Of a DNA stretch of 64,000 nt, positions 1 to 11,544 are shown piece by piece. The notes under the pieces were generated by a model, which saw only the letters and a list, made by a program, of their open reading frames with translations, had not been told where the DNA came from and made no database searches. Numbering within the stretch: the first letter of the stretch is position 1; each line of letters starts with the position of its first letter. The DNA lies in assembly GCF_019801145.1 (NCBI RefSeq), contig NZ_JAHVJQ010000004.1:434001-498000 (forward strand), written 5' to 3'. The stretch is from Leisingera aquaemixtae. GTDB lineage: Bacteria > Pseudomonadota > Alphaproteobacteria > Rhodobacterales > Rhodobacteraceae. The position numbers and the translations under genes are program-made.

Positions 1-16
1 TGGGCGGAGCCATTTT

Positions 17-37
17 GAGTATTTTCGGAAAGATGAA
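17..37 (-). repeat. 3'-end motif, copy 1 (downstream of MAPEG gene)
   Basis: Read in the sense of the MAPEG gene, three bases after its stop codon comes TTCATCTTTCCGAAAATACTC. The same pattern (TTC-n-n-CTTT, a variable centre, AAA-n-TACTC) is found at 32532, 32563, 53879 and 54723, always outside genes. No transcription terminator stem is obvious here, so the role is unknown. Confidence 0.5.
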
Positions 38-40
38 AGC

Positions 41-433
41 TCATGCGAGGAGCACCCCCGCGAGCATTGCGGCAAGGCCGCTGGTGGCGATGAGCCAGAT
101 GGCGGTGCGCAGGTAGGGCACGCCGCTGAGGTAGGCGGGCAGGTAGAGGGCGCGGCCCCCGAGATAGGTGTAAAGGCCGCCGGTGATCAGCGCACTTTGC
201 AGACCACCCAGTTCGGCCACCAGCGCCAGGCTGATGAAGACCGGGGCGGTTTCCAGGAAATTGGTGAAGGCGCGCCGCGCCCGGCCCGCCAGCGCGCTGC
301 GGCTGACGGAACTGTCGCGCGGACCTGCGGTCCAGGCGTTGCCAACGGAGAGTTTCAGCAGGAAGCTGTCGCAGCTCACGTGGATCAGGGCGAGGATCGA
401 GAGGCAGACAAGGCCCCAGAGCGGGAGGGTCAT
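41..433 (-). CDS. MAPEG family membrane protein
   Basis: A 130-residue integral membrane protein resembling the MAPEG (membrane-associated eicosanoid/glutathione metabolism) family. It starts with a hydrophobic helix (about residues 5-24), has the basic stretch RARRAFTNFLETAPVF (about 50-66) typical of the family, then two more hydrophobic segments, the last near residues 107-129. Bacterial MAPEG proteins mostly have no known substrate. Its ATG overlaps the stop of the upstream gene by four bases, so the two are probably translationally coupled. Its position behind sucB suggests it belongs to the tail of the suc locus, but no role in the TCA cycle can be read from the sequence. Confidence 0.8.
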   Translation of the reverse strand: MTLPLWGLVCLSILALIHVSCDSFLLKLSVGNAWTAGPRDSSVSRSALAGRARRAFTNFLETAPVFISLALVAELGGLQSALITGGLYTYLGGRALYLPAYLSGVPYLRTAIWLIATSGLAAMLAGVLLA

Positions 434-927
434 GTCCTCTTTTTCCGCGCCAAAGACTTCAGTTCCTTTTTAAATGCTGCAGGCAAAAACGGAGTCAAAA
501 TGCCGTTAATATTGCCATAAAGAAGAAGCGCAAAGTACGGTGCTGCAAGCAGACTTGACACAGTTGGAAGCAAGACTGAGTCGGATAAGCCTGCGTTATA
601 TGCATAGTCTAGCCCTGCACAGGTCAGGGGAACCAAGATCGCAATTTCAACTAAAAGCCGGGCTTCGCCAAAAATGGACCCTAGAAAATGGTGGGCTTTG
701 TAAGCGGCCACCATTAGGTCGGATTTGTAGCAGAAAATCGACGCACAGGTGCAGAGCGCGTACACGGTAAACCACTTTGGACCGTTAGGCTGTGTTTCTA
801 AGAGGCCGACCGACAAAATATTGGACAGCGAATAGATCAACCCAAAGGCATACAATGGGAATTTTGTCAGTTGGAGAAACCAAGCTTTTCGGATCTCCTT
901 CTGGCTGACTGCTGGAAAATTTCTCAA
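430..927 (-). CDS. hypothetical membrane protein, low GC
   Basis: I do not recognise this 165-residue protein. It has four or so hydrophobic segments (about residues 20-40, 50-65, 88-110 and 120-145) between a basic start and a very basic tail (FKKELKSLARKKRT), fitting a small inner-membrane protein with cytoplasmic ends. Base composition is clearly lower in GC (near 48 percent by eye) than the surrounding suc genes, which suggests later acquisition. It lies behind the putative sucB terminator and overlaps the MAPEG start by four bases. Function unknown. Confidence 0.65.
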   Translation of the reverse strand: MRNFPAVSQKEIRKAWFLQLTKFPLYAFGLIYSLSNILSVGLLETQPNGPKWFTVYALCTCASIFCYKSDLMVAAYKAHHFLGSIFGEARLLVEIAILVPLTCAGLDYAYNAGLSDSVLLPTVSSLLAAPYFALLLYGNINGILTPFLPAAFKKELKSLARKKRT

Positions 928-940
928 AACTTATCTCCGC

Positions 941-973
941 AAAAACGGCCGCCCAGTATACAACCGAGCGGCC
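941..973 (-). terminator. putative terminator after sucB
   Basis: On the minus strand GGCCGC and GCGGCC form a six-base-pair stem with a 15-base loop, followed by G and a run of five T. It lies 12 bases after the sucB stop and before the low-GC membrane gene, so it probably ends or attenuates the suc transcript. Confidence 0.5.
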
Positions 974-985
974 CCTTGCTTTAGC

Positions 986-2491
<1,506 letters not shown>

Positions 2492-2503
2492 GTCTCTTTA
2501 TCC

Positions 2504-5455
2504 TCAGATGCTCAGCGCTTCGTTCACGAGGGCTGCTTGTTGGGCTTTGTGTTCGCTGGCCAGGCCGGTTGCCGGCGAGGCCGAGGTGGCGCGGCCCGCA
2601 TAGACCGGCCGGGTGTGCTTGGCGCCGATGCGGCTCAGCACCCATTCGATGTTGGGCTCGATGAAGGTCCAGGCGCCCTGGTTCTTGGGCTCTTCCTGGC
2701 ACCAGACCATCTCGGCCTGCTTGAAGCGCTCAAGCTCCTTCACCATGGAGATGGCCGGGAACGGGTAGAACTGCTCGATCCGCATCAGGTAGACGTCATC
2801 GATGCCGCGGGCGTCGCGCTCTTCCAGCAGGTCGTAGTACACCTTGCCCGAGCACATGACGACGCGCTTGATCTTGTCGTCCGCCACCAGCCGGGTGACG
2901 GAGTTGCCCTTCTGCGCGTCATCCCACAGAACCCGGTGGAAGCTGGAGCCGGTGGTGAAGTCCTCGGCGTTGCTGATCGCCAGCTTGTGGCGCAGCAGCG
3001 ATTTCGGGGTCACCAGGATCAGCGGCTTGCGGAAGGTGCGGTGCAGCTGGCGGCGCAGGATGTGGAAGTAGTTCGCGGGCGTGGTGCAGTTGGCGACGAT
3101 CCAGTTGTCCTGGCCGCACATCTGCAGGAAGCGCTCCAAGCGGGCGGAGGAGTGCTCCGGCCCCTGGCCCTCAAAGCCGTGCGGCAGCAGGCAGACCAGG
3201 CCCGACATCCTGAGCCATTTGCTTTCGCCCGAGGAGATGAACTGGTCGAACATGATCTGGGCGCCGTTGGCGAAATCGCCGAACTGGGCTTCCCACAAGG
3301 TCAGCGCGTTGGGTTCGGCCAGCGAATAGCCGTACTCAAAGCCCAGCACCGCGTATTCCGACAGGGCCGAGTCGATCACCTCGTACTGGGACTGGCCCGC
3401 GCGGATGTTGTTGAGCGGGTAGTAGCGCTCCTCGGTCTCCTGGTTGACGATGCCGGAATGGCGCTGCGAGAAGGTGCCGCGGGTGGCGTCCTGGCCTGCC
3501 AGGCGCACCGGGTAGCCTTCCAGCATCAGCGAGCCGAAGGCCAGCGCCTCGCCGGTGGCCCAGTCAAAGCCTTCGCCGCTCTCGAACATCTTGCCGCGGG
3601 CGTCCAGGAAGCGGCCCACCGTCCGGTGCAGCGGGAAGCCGTCCGGCACCCGGCTGAGGGCGGTGCCGATTTCGGCCATGGTTTCCGGCGCAATGGCGGT
3701 GCTGCCGCGCTGGTAGTCGGCGTCTTTCTTGTTCAGGTGCGACCAGCGCCCGTCCAGCCAGTCGGCCTTGTTCGGCTTGTAGTCCTTGCCGGTCTCGAAC
3801 TCCTCGTTGAGATGAGCCTGGAACGCGGCCTTCATGTCCTCGATCTCGCCCTCCGGGATCAGCCCGTCCTTGACCAGCCGGTCGGTGTAGAGGGTGAGCG
3901 TGGTCTTGTGGCCCTTGATCTTCTTGTACATCAAGGGGTTGGTGAACATCGGCTCGTCGCCTTCGTTGTGACCGAAGCGGCGGTAGCAGAAGATGTCGAT
4001 GACCACGTCCTTGTGGAACTTCTGGCGGAACTCGGTGGCGACCTTGGCGGCGTGCACCACTGCCTCCGGGTCGTCGCCGTTCACATGGAAGATCGGCGCC
4101 TCAACCACCAGCGCGTTGTCCGTGGGGTAGGGCGAGGAGCGCGAGAAATGCGGCGCGGTGGTAAAGCCGATCTGGTTGTTCACCACAAGGTGCATGGTGC
4201 CGCCGGTCTTGTGGCCGCGCAGGCCGGAGAGCGCAAAGCATTCCGCCACCACGCCCTGGCCGGCAAAGGCCGCGTCGCCGTGCAGCAGCACCGGCAGCAC
4301 CTGGCTGCGGTCGCTGTCGCCCAGCTGGTCCTGCTTGGCGCGGACCTTGCCCAGAACCACCGGGTTCACCGCCTCCAGGTGGGACGGGTTGGCGGTCAGG
4401 CTGAGGTGCACGGTGTTGCCGTCGAACTCGCGGTCGGAGGAGGCGCCGAGGTGGTATTTCACGTCGCCGGAGCCGTCCACGTCTTCGGGTTTGAAGCTGC
4501 CGCCCTGGAATTCGTTGAAGATCGCCCGGTAGGGCTTCTGCATGACGTTGGCGAGGATGTTGAGGCGGCCGCGGTGCGGCATGCCGATCACGATGTCCTT
4601 CACCCCCAGCGCGCCGCCGCGCTTGATGATCTGCTCCATTGCCGGGATCAGGCTTTCGCCGCCGTCGAGGCCGAACCGCTTGGTGCCGGTGTATTTGACG
4701 TGCAGGAATTTCTCGAAGCCCTCGGCCTCGACCATCTTGTTGAGGATCGCTTTGCGGCCCTCTCGGGTGAAGGTGATTTCCTTGTTGTAGCCCTCGATCC
4801 GCTCCTTCAGCCAGGCGGATTGCTCAGGGTCGGAAATGTGCATGTACTGCAGCGCGAAGGTGCCGCAGTAGGTGCGTTTCACGATGTCGACGATCTGGCG
4901 CATGGTCGCAACCTGCAGGCCCAGCACGTTGTCGATGAAGATCGGCCGGTCCATGTCGGCATCGGTGAAGCCGTAGCTCTTGGGATCCAGCTCCGGATGC
5001 GGCGTGGCGGCGCGCATGCCCAGCGGATCGAGGTCGGCGGCCAGATGGCCGCGGATCCGGTAGGCGCGGATCAGCATCAGGGCGCGGATCGAGTCCAGCA
5101 CTGCGCGCTGCACCTGGTCGTCGGTGACCTCGACGCCCTTGGCGGCGGCCTTGCCGCGGATTTTCTTGGCGGCGCCTTTGGCCTCGGCCGGGGCCGGCCA
5201 TTCGCCGGTCAGCGCGCCGGTCAGATCGTCGTCCAGCGCCGGCGGCCAGTCCTTGCGCGCCCAGGAGGGGCCTGTGGCCTCAGCCTTCACGTCCAGTTCG
5301 GCGTCGCCCATCTGGCGGAAGAACTCCGCCCAGGCGGCATCCACCGCGTTCGGGTCATTGGCGTACTGGGCATAGAGCTGCTCCAGATACTCCGCATTGT
5401 GCCCCTGCATGAAGGAAGAGGCGTGGAAGAGGTCGTTGGGGCTTTGTTCGGTCAT
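2504..5455 (-). CDS. sucA: 2-oxoglutarate dehydrogenase E1 component
   Basis: Thiamine-diphosphate-dependent E1 subunit that decarboxylates 2-oxoglutarate and transfers the succinyl group to SucB; 983 residues, slightly longer than E. coli SucA. The N terminus (NDLFHASSFMQGHNAEYLEQLY) is the usual E2-binding start. The active-site stretch GMPHRGRLNIL, HGDAAFAGQG and the diphosphate-binding region around RRFGHNEGDEP are all present. The chosen ATG has GAGG eight bases upstream, and that GAGG is part of the stop region of the preceding low-GC gene, so translation of the two is tightly linked. Confidence 0.97.
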   Translation of the reverse strand: MTEQSPNDLFHASSFMQGHNAEYLEQLYAQYANDPNAVDAAWAEFFRQMGDAELDVKAEATGPSWARKDWPPALDDDLTGALTGEWPAPAEAKGAAKKIRGKAAAKGVEVTDDQVQRAVLDSIRALMLIRAYRIRGHLAADLDPLGMRAATPHPELDPKSYGFTDADMDRPIFIDNVLGLQVATMRQIVDIVKRTYCGTFALQYMHISDPEQSAWLKERIEGYNKEITFTREGRKAILNKMVEAEGFEKFLHVKYTGTKRFGLDGGESLIPAMEQIIKRGGALGVKDIVIGMPHRGRLNILANVMQKPYRAIFNEFQGGSFKPEDVDGSGDVKYHLGASSDREFDGNTVHLSLTANPSHLEAVNPVVLGKVRAKQDQLGDSDRSQVLPVLLHGDAAFAGQGVVAECFALSGLRGHKTGGTMHLVVNNQIGFTTAPHFSRSSPYPTDNALVVEAPIFHVNGDDPEAVVHAAKVATEFRQKFHKDVVIDIFCYRRFGHNEGDEPMFTNPLMYKKIKGHKTTLTLYTDRLVKDGLIPEGEIEDMKAAFQAHLNEEFETGKDYKPNKADWLDGRWSHLNKKDADYQRGSTAIAPETMAEIGTALSRVPDGFPLHRTVGRFLDARGKMFESGEGFDWATGEALAFGSLMLEGYPVRLAGQDATRGTFSQRHSGIVNQETEERYYPLNNIRAGQSQYEVIDSALSEYAVLGFEYGYSLAEPNALTLWEAQFGDFANGAQIMFDQFISSGESKWLRMSGLVCLLPHGFEGQGPEHSSARLERFLQMCGQDNWIVANCTTPANYFHILRRQLHRTFRKPLILVTPKSLLRHKLAISNAEDFTTGSSFHRVLWDDAQKGNSVTRLVADDKIKRVVMCSGKVYYDLLEERDARGIDDVYLMRIEQFYPFPAISMVKELERFKQAEMVWCQEEPKNQGAWTFIEPNIEWVLSRIGAKHTRPVYAGRATSASPATGLASEHKAQQAALVNEALSI

Positions 5456-5464
5456 TTTAGTGCC

Positions 5465-6334
5465 TCACTTTGAGGAAGGGCGGATTACCCAAAGGATGTA
5501 GGACGCGTGTGGTTCCCGCTCGAAACGGTCACCGAATTCATCAGCATTCAAATAATAAATTGTGAAGTTGGAACGTCCGGCTCCAATTTGCGGTTCGGTT
5601 AGCGGAGGGTTTTGAATTACGCCAAGTTTGGCAAGAAAACCTAAGCCTCCTGAGAACGGGCGATAGGGTGGGTCGCCAAAGAAAAGTGCGTCGATAGCCG
5701 AAACCGGCCCGTATTGCTTTTCATCTTCATCACCTTGGAAATCACGAATAGCAGCAACTAATTCAGATGCGCCATCGTGTTTGCCGCCATATAGTCGGCA
5801 TCTCAGTTCTTCACTTCCACTGATGCCATCGTTGATGAGCAACAGGGCATTGCTTGAACCGTCCCACCATAAGGCGTCAAAAATACCGCGCTCTGTCGTG
5901 CTAAGAAATGCCTCCACTGTCGGGGCCATGTCTGGAATAGTTGCAGTTGCTGTATCAATGCCTGAGAAGTTTGCTTGTTTTGAAACGAAGGTGTGAATGA
6001 GATCACCATCAGCCATTAAATTTGGCATCGCTGTTGGCACGGGCCTGGCAACATTTTCCCATCCGCGATCAACGAACAATTGGACGATAGCTTTGCGGTT
6101 TCCTACTTGGTGTGAGCAGAGGTCAACAACATCCTTAACGGGGTTTGTTAGCTCTTGAGCAGCACTGGTTTGCGAAGCTCCAAAGGTGGTGCTGAGTAGA
6201 ACTGCAATTGCGAGCGCACCCGCCCGGCGCAGAGCGCCGGGCAGCGCCCGTCCCGCCCCCCACGGGGCGGGCGCTTCGCACCCTCCCCGCCGGGACGGGC
6301 GCTGGACACTGCCGTGACGCGCTGCGGGAGACAT
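5465..6334 (-). CDS. hypothetical exported protein, low GC, start inside a palindromic repeat
   Basis: I do not recognise this protein (289 residues from the first ATG). That ATG abuts the sucD TAA, and the stop lies nine bases before sucA, so the gene is packed into the suc operon. The first 37 or so codons are unusually Arg/Gly/Pro/Ala-rich because they read through a palindromic element. A signal-peptide-like segment (ALAIAVLLSTTFGASQTSAA) follows, then a mature domain of about 230 residues with no cofactor motif I can name. GC from codon 45 on is far below its neighbours (mid-40s percent by eye). No ATG, GTG or TTG lies between the element and the signal segment, so the native start may have been lost and replaced by the repeat-borne one. 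Confidence 0.6.
   Translation of the reverse strand: MSPAARHGSVQRPSRRGGCEAPAPWGAGRALPGALRRAGALAIAVLLSTTFGASQTSAAQELTNPVKDVVDLCSHQVGNRKAIVQLFVDRGWENVARPVPTAMPNLMADGDLIHTFVSKQANFSGIDTATATIPDMAPTVEAFLSTTERGIFDALWWDGSSNALLLINDGISGSEELRCRLYGGKHDGASELVAAIRDFQGDEDEKQYGPVSAIDALFFGDPPYRPFSGGLGFLAKLGVIQNPPLTEPQIGAGRSNFTIYYLNADEFGDRFEREPHASYILWVIRPSSK
6223..6304. repeat. bipartite palindromic element, copy A
   Basis: Two structures lie side by side. The first is CCCGGCGC-AGA-GCGCCGGG (8-bp stem, 6223-6241). The second is a larger cruciform with 14-bp arms CAGCGCCCGTCCCG (6242-6255) and CGGGACGGGCGCTG (6291-6304), enclosing CCCGCCCC-CCAC-GGGGCGGG. Copy B at 47887-47964 has the same order of parts and shares the inner GGCGGG...TT.GC..CCC stretch. 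Copy A sits in the sucD-sucA spacer and is translated as the N terminus of the low-GC gene. Confidence 0.75.
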
Positions 6335-7219
6335 TTACTTGCCGATCGCTTTCAGCACCGCTTCGCCCAGCCCGGCCGGGCTTTCGGCGACCACGATGCC
6401 CGCGGATTTCATCGCTTCGATCTTGTCCTCGGCGCCGCCTTTGCCGCCGGCGACAATCGCGCCCGCGTGGCCCATGCGGCGGCCCGGAGGGGCGGTGCGG
6501 CCGGCAATGAAGCCTGCAACCGGCTTCTTGCGGCCCTTCTTGGCCTCATCGGCCAGGAACTGGGCCGCTTCTTCCTCGGCAGAGCCGCCGATTTCGCCGA
6601 TCATGATGATGCTTTCGGTCTCGTCGTCGGCCAGGAACCATTCCAGCACGTCGATATGCTCGGTGCCCTTGATCGGGTCGCCGCCGATGCCGACGCAGGT
6701 CGACTGGCCGAGCCCGACGTCGGTGGTCTGCTTCACCGCCTCATAGGTCAGGGTGCCGGAGCGGGACACAACGCCGACGGAGCCGCGGCGGTGGATGTGG
6801 CCGGGCATGATGCCGATCTTGCAGGCGTCCGGGGTGATCACGCCGGGGCAGTTGGGGCCGATCAGGATCGACTTGGAGTTCTCCAGCGCCCGCTTCACCT
6901 TCATCATGTCGAGAACCGGGATGCCCTCGGTGATTGCCACGATCACTTCCATCTCGGCGTCGATGGCCTCGAGGATCGAGTCCGCGGCAAACGGCGGCGG
7001 CACGTAGATCACCGAGGCATTGGCCTCGGTCACCGCCTTAGCCTCATGCACGGAGTTGAAGACCGGCAGGTTCAGGTGGGTCTGGCCGCCCTTGCCGGGG
7101 GTCACGCCGCCGACCATCTTGGTGCCGTAGGCGATGGCCTGTTCGGAGTGGAAAGTGCCCTGCGAGCCGGTAAAGCCCTGACAGATAACCTTGGTGTTTT
7201 CGTCGATGAGGACTGCCAT
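6335..7219 (-). CDS. sucD: succinyl-CoA synthetase alpha subunit
   Basis: Alpha subunit (294 residues) of the ligase that converts succinyl-CoA plus NDP and phosphate to succinate plus NTP. The CoA-binding start [18 protein letters not shown] is typical. The phosphorylated histidine is H251 in MGHAGAI, and the glycine-rich GPNCPGVI loop is present. The start at 7219 is chosen because it aligns with the family N terminus; a longer reading frame back to 7324 lies inside the glycosyltransferase gene and is not credible. It follows the glycosyltransferase by 13 bases and abuts the low-GC gene downstream. Confidence 0.97.
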   Translation of the reverse strand: MAVLIDENTKVICQGFTGSQGTFHSEQAIAYGTKMVGGVTPGKGGQTHLNLPVFNSVHEAKAVTEANASVIYVPPPFAADSILEAIDAEMEVIVAITEGIPVLDMMKVKRALENSKSILIGPNCPGVITPDACKIGIMPGHIHRRGSVGVVSRSGTLTYEAVKQTTDVGLGQSTCVGIGGDPIKGTEHIDVLEWFLADDETESIIMIGEIGGSAEEEAAQFLADEAKKGRKKPVAGFIAGRTAPPGRRMGHAGAIVAGGKGGAEDKIEAMKSAGIVVAESPAGLGEAVLKAIGK

Positions 7220-7232
7220 GTTGTCGGTTCCT

Positions 7233-8060
7233 TCAAGCGGTATGTGTGTGTTGGGTCTGCGGGGTGGCCAGGGATCGGCCGTCGAAGCGGATTTTTTCGA
7301 GGGTGGCCCGCCCCAGGACCACATTGGGAAGTATTCGGAAACCGCCGCGGAACTCGAAAATCCCGCGCCGGAGTTTCTGGCGGATCAGCGGCCAGCCCTT
7401 GGGCCGGTGGCGCTTGGGGCCGATGCCTCTTTCGCCGCGCACATCATTGCCCTGTTCGGCCAGCGCCGGCTGAACCTGATAAATCTTGATGCCGCGCGCA
7501 GGCTTGGAGGCATCGAAGTTGAACAGCAGGTTGTCCAGCGTGATGTCGAACGGGCGGCTGTCGAGAAAGTGCTGCGCAGCCTGGCGCGAGATCACGTAAG
7601 CCGCGCCGCCCGAGTGGCGGGACATCAGCTGGCGCACCTCGCGGCCGAGATGGGTGAAGCCGCCCTTGCCAAGCGCCACCTGCAGCCTTTTGGCCCGCCA
7701 GCGTTCGAACTTGACGATGCCGGCGTCGGCAGGCCACCAGGACAGATCGTTTAGCCAGGCGCCGGTGTCGGGCGACAGGAAAACGTCGTCCTCCAGGATC
7801 AGCGCCACATCGGCGTCAGAGGCCAGCAGCGCTTCCCAGGCCTTGGCATGGCTGAGGGTGCAGGCCATGTCCTTGGTCTGGAAATAGCCCCAGTTGCCCT
7901 CGTCCCGGCACTGCTCGAGCATCTCCTCGCGGCTGACGGCGGTGCTGTCCACCGCGTCGATCCGCGTGGCCGTGAGCCCGGCCTGATCCAGCTCCCGCTG
8001 CATCAGCTCCGCCCGGCCCACTGCCTGCTGCAAGCCTATGAGGTAGACAGCCGCTTTCAC
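7233..8060 (-). CDS. glycosyltransferase family 25
   Basis: GT25-type (lipooligosaccharide galactosyltransferase-like) protein, 275 residues. Family signs are the start [22 protein letters not shown], the cue [36 protein letters not shown] with the metal-binding EDD near residue 93, and [30 protein letters not shown] (about 151-180). It would act at the cytoplasmic face on surface glycan. The gene is wedged between sucC (12 bases) and sucD (13 bases) in the same direction, so it must be expressed with TCA enzymes although its chemistry is unrelated. The acceptor cannot be predicted. Confidence 0.85.
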   Translation of the reverse strand: MKAAVYLIGLQQAVGRAELMQRELDQAGLTATRIDAVDSTAVSREEMLEQCRDEGNWGYFQTKDMACTLSHAKAWEALLASDADVALILEDDVFLSPDTGAWLNDLSWWPADAGIVKFERWRAKRLQVALGKGGFTHLGREVRQLMSRHSGGAAYVISRQAAQHFLDSRPFDITLDNLLFNFDASKPARGIKIYQVQPALAEQGNDVRGERGIGPKRHRPKGWPLIRQKLRRGIFEFRGGFRILPNVVLGRATLEKIRFDGRSLATPQTQHTHTA

Positions 8061-8072
8061 CGGATCAGGTCC

Positions 8073-9266
8073 TTAGCCCTTGACCGCCTTCACGATCTTC
8101 TCGGCGCCGTCCTTCAGGTTGTCGGCGGCGATGACGTCGAGGCCGGAGGTGTTGATGATCTCCTTGCCCTTCTCGACGTTGGTGCCCTCAAGCCGGACCA
8201 CCAGCGGCACCTTCAGGCCGACTTCCTTCACCGCGGCAACCACGCCTTCTGCGATCACGTCGCAGCGCATGATGCCGCCGAAGATGTTGACCAGGATGCC
8301 TTTGACGTTGGGGTCGGAGGTGATGATCTTGAACGCCTCGGTCACCTTCTCCTTGGTGGCGCCGCCGCCCACATCGAGGAAGTTGGCGGGCTCGGCGCCG
8401 TAGAGCTTGATGATGTCCATGGTGGCCATCGCCAGGCCCGCGCCGTTCACCATGCAGCCGATCTCGCCGTCGAGCGCGATGTAGTTCAGGTCGTACTTGG
8501 AGGCTTCCAGCTCTTTCGGGTCTTCCTCGGTGGTGTCGCGCAGCTCTGCCACGTCGGCGTGGCGGTAGACCGCGTTGCCGTCGAAACCGACCTTGGCGTC
8601 CAGCACCTTGAGGTTGCCGTCGTCGCCGATGATCAGCGGGTTGATCTCCAGCATCTCCATGTCCTTCTCGACGAAGGCTTTGTACAGCTGGCCCATCAGC
8701 TTGACGCACTGCTTGACCTGCTGGCCTTCGAGGCCCAGCGAGAAGGCGATGCGGCGGCCGTGGTAGGCCTGGTAGCCGGTGGCCGGATCGACGGAGAAGG
8801 ACAGGATCTTCTCAGGGGTGGCGGCGGCCACTTCCTCGATATCCATGCCGCCCTCGGTGGAGCAGACAAAGGAGATGCGCGAGGTCTGGCGGTCGACCAG
8901 CAGCGCCAGGTACAGTTCGGTCTGGATGCCGGAGCCCGCCTCGATGTAGATGCGGTTCACCTGCTTGCCCGCCGGGCCGGTCTGATGAGTGACCAGGGTG
9001 CGGCCCAGCATCTTCTTGGCTTCCTCGGCCGCTTCCTCCACCGATTTGGTCAGGCGCACGCCGCCCTTTTCGCCGGCGTCAGCCTCCTTGAAGGAGCCCT
9101 TGCCACGGCCGCCCGCGTGGATCTGCGCTTTGACCACCCACAGCGGGCCGTCGAGTTCACCGGCGGCGGTTTTGGCTTCTTCGGCCCGAAGCACCACGCG
9201 TCCGTCGGACACCGGAGCACCGTAGCTGCGAAGGAGGGCTTTGGCCTGATATTCGTGGATGTTCAT
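8073..9266 (-). CDS. sucC: succinyl-CoA synthetase beta subunit
   Basis: Beta subunit (397 residues) carrying the ATP-grasp domain and succinate site. The N terminus [16 protein letters not shown], the nucleotide loop [11 protein letters not shown], and the C-terminal [15 protein letters not shown] with VRLEGTN are as expected. The start at 9266 matches the family; an in-frame codon 13 residues upstream exists but is not conserved. First gene of the suc transcript. Its upstream region holds a tandem palindromic operator shared with sdhC. Confidence 0.97.
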   Translation of the reverse strand: MNIHEYQAKALLRSYGAPVSDGRVVLRAEEAKTAAGELDGPLWVVKAQIHAGGRGKGSFKEADAGEKGGVRLTKSVEEAAEEAKKMLGRTLVTHQTGPAGKQVNRIYIEAGSGIQTELYLALLVDRQTSRISFVCSTEGGMDIEEVAAATPEKILSFSVDPATGYQAYHGRRIAFSLGLEGQQVKQCVKLMGQLYKAFVEKDMEMLEINPLIIGDDGNLKVLDAKVGFDGNAVYRHADVAELRDTTEEDPKELEASKYDLNYIALDGEIGCMVNGAGLAMATMDIIKLYGAEPANFLDVGGGATKEKVTEAFKIITSDPNVKGILVNIFGGIMRCDVIAEGVVAAVKEVGLKVPLVVRLEGTNVEKGKEIINTSGLDVIAADNLKDGAEKIVKAVKG

Positions 9267-9378
9267 TTGAAACTGTCCCGTCTGGCTGCAATTGTCGTTG
9301 TTCAATAGGCCGTCTTAAAGCCAAGTGTTAAAGGTTTTTTTGACGGGCAGCGCAGAAATGCCGAAGATTTCCAGACTT

Positions 9379-9409
9379 TGTGATCACAGGTTTTGGGGGT
9401 GTGATCACA
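9379..9409. promoter_or_regulatory. tandem TGTGATCACA operator upstream of sucC
   Basis: Two perfect palindromes TGTGATCACA (9379-9388 and 9400-9409) have centres 21 bp apart, two helical turns. The nearer one lies 113 bp upstream of the sucC ATG. On the minus strand the unit reads TTTGTGATCAC-N11-CTGTGATCACAA, nearly identical to the unit before sdhC. Apart from these sites and the mdh terminator, the 9267-9567 stretch holds no gene. Confidence 0.7.
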
Positions 9410-9520
9410 AACCGGCGGAAGCCTGGTGCGGGTGATTCGAACCGGCGGCCAAAGGCTGGCTCCGCCGCATCATGCATCAAAACCGTCAGCGCCGGACAGC
9501 GGGGCGCCGCGGCAAAAGAA

Positions 9521-9545
9521 AAGGGCCCGCACGGCGCGGGCCCTT
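9521..9545 (-). terminator. rho-independent terminator of mdh
   Basis: AAGGGCCCGC pairs with GCGGGCCCTT around a five-base loop; on the minus strand it is followed by TTCTTTTG. It lies 22 bases after the mdh stop and separates mdh from the suc operon, so sucC needs its own promoter. Confidence 0.85.
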
Positions 9546-9567
9546 GGTCTGTTCCGGGAGGCGGGCC

Positions 9568-10689
<1,122 letters not shown>

Positions 10690-11445
10690 ATGGCGGGATT
10701 TGAGGCGATGTTTTTCGTTTTTGCCATCCCGGCGGTCGTTTTTGCGGGCGTTTCCAAGGGCGGTTTCGGGTCCGGCGCGGCCTTTGCCTCGGCTTCGATT
10801 CTGGCGCTGGTGCTGGAGCCGGGCACCGCGCTGGCGCTGATGCTGCCCTTGCTGATGCTGATCGATGTTGCAACGCTGAAACCCTACTGGGGGCGCTGGA
10901 ACCTGCGGGCGTCCTTGCTGCTGATCGGCGGCGGATTGCCCGGCGTGGCGCTGGGAGCCTGGCTTTATGCGGCGGTGGATGCGGATGCGATGCGGGTGCT
11001 GATCGGGGCGGTGTCGGTCGGCTTTGTGCTGTGGCAGCTGCGGGCGCGGCTGGGGCTGCGGCTGGCAGCAGATGCGCCGCTTTCCACGGGCGCGGGGGCG
11101 CTGGCCGGTCTGGCGGTGGGGTTCACCAGTTTTGTCAGCCATGCGGGCGGGCCGCCGGCCGCGGTCTACCTCCTCAGCCTGAAGTTGCGGAAGACCGAAT
11201 ACCAGGCCAGCACGGTGCTGATCTTCTGGGCCATCAACATCGCCAAGGCGGTGCCTTATGCCGGGCTGGGGATGTTCACACGTGAAACCCTGCTGCTGGA
11301 TCTGCTGCTGGCCCCATTTGCCCTGCTGGGGGCCTGGCTGGGGGTGAAGCTGCACCATTCCATCCCGGAGCGCTGGTTCTTTGCGCTCACATATGTGCTG
11401 CTGCTGGTGACCGGCAGCAAGCTGATCTGGGACGGGCTGACCTGA
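10690..11445 (+). CDS. TSUP family transporter (TauE/SafE type)
   Basis: 251-residue membrane protein of the sulfite-exporter TauE/SafE (TSUP) family, which exports small sulfur- or carbon-containing anions. About eight hydrophobic helices are visible, with the family motif VSKGGFGSG near residues 21-29 and its repeat FTSFVSHAGGPPAAVYLLS near 142-160. It is a distant relative of the paired TSUP genes at 33415 and 34448. Divergent from mdh; no partner gene indicates its substrate. Confidence 0.8.
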   Translation: MAGFEAMFFVFAIPAVVFAGVSKGGFGSGAAFASASILALVLEPGTALALMLPLLMLIDVATLKPYWGRWNLRASLLLIGGGLPGVALGAWLYAAVDADAMRVLIGAVSVGFVLWQLRARLGLRLAADAPLSTGAGALAGLAVGFTSFVSHAGGPPAAVYLLSLKLRKTEYQASTVLIFWAINIAKAVPYAGLGMFTRETLLLDLLLAPFALLGAWLGVKLHHSIPERWFFALTYVLLLVTGSKLIWDGLT

Positions 11446-11514
11446 CCTGTATATCCAGGCGCCGCCCGCCGTGGCGTCCCCGGCCGCAGCGAATGCAGCC
11501 GGGATACCTGCCTC

Positions 11515-11538
11515 AATAACTGCTCGAATAACTGCTCG
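11515..11538. repeat. two tandem copies of a 12-bp unit
   Basis: AATAACTGCTCG occurs twice head to tail in the gap between the TSUP stop and the end of the converging secreted-protein gene. Too short to assign a role. Confidence 0.5.
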
Positions 11539-11544
11539 GGCTGC

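Noticed and set aside
6830-6850. GTGATCAC inside sucD, and similar words at 37383 and 59260
   Set aside because: They lie in coding sequence, lack the flanking T/A bases and the tandem partner, and are expected by chance.
7220-7324. N-terminal extension of sucD
   Set aside because: It overlaps the end of the glycosyltransferase; SucD starts at [10 protein letters not shown].
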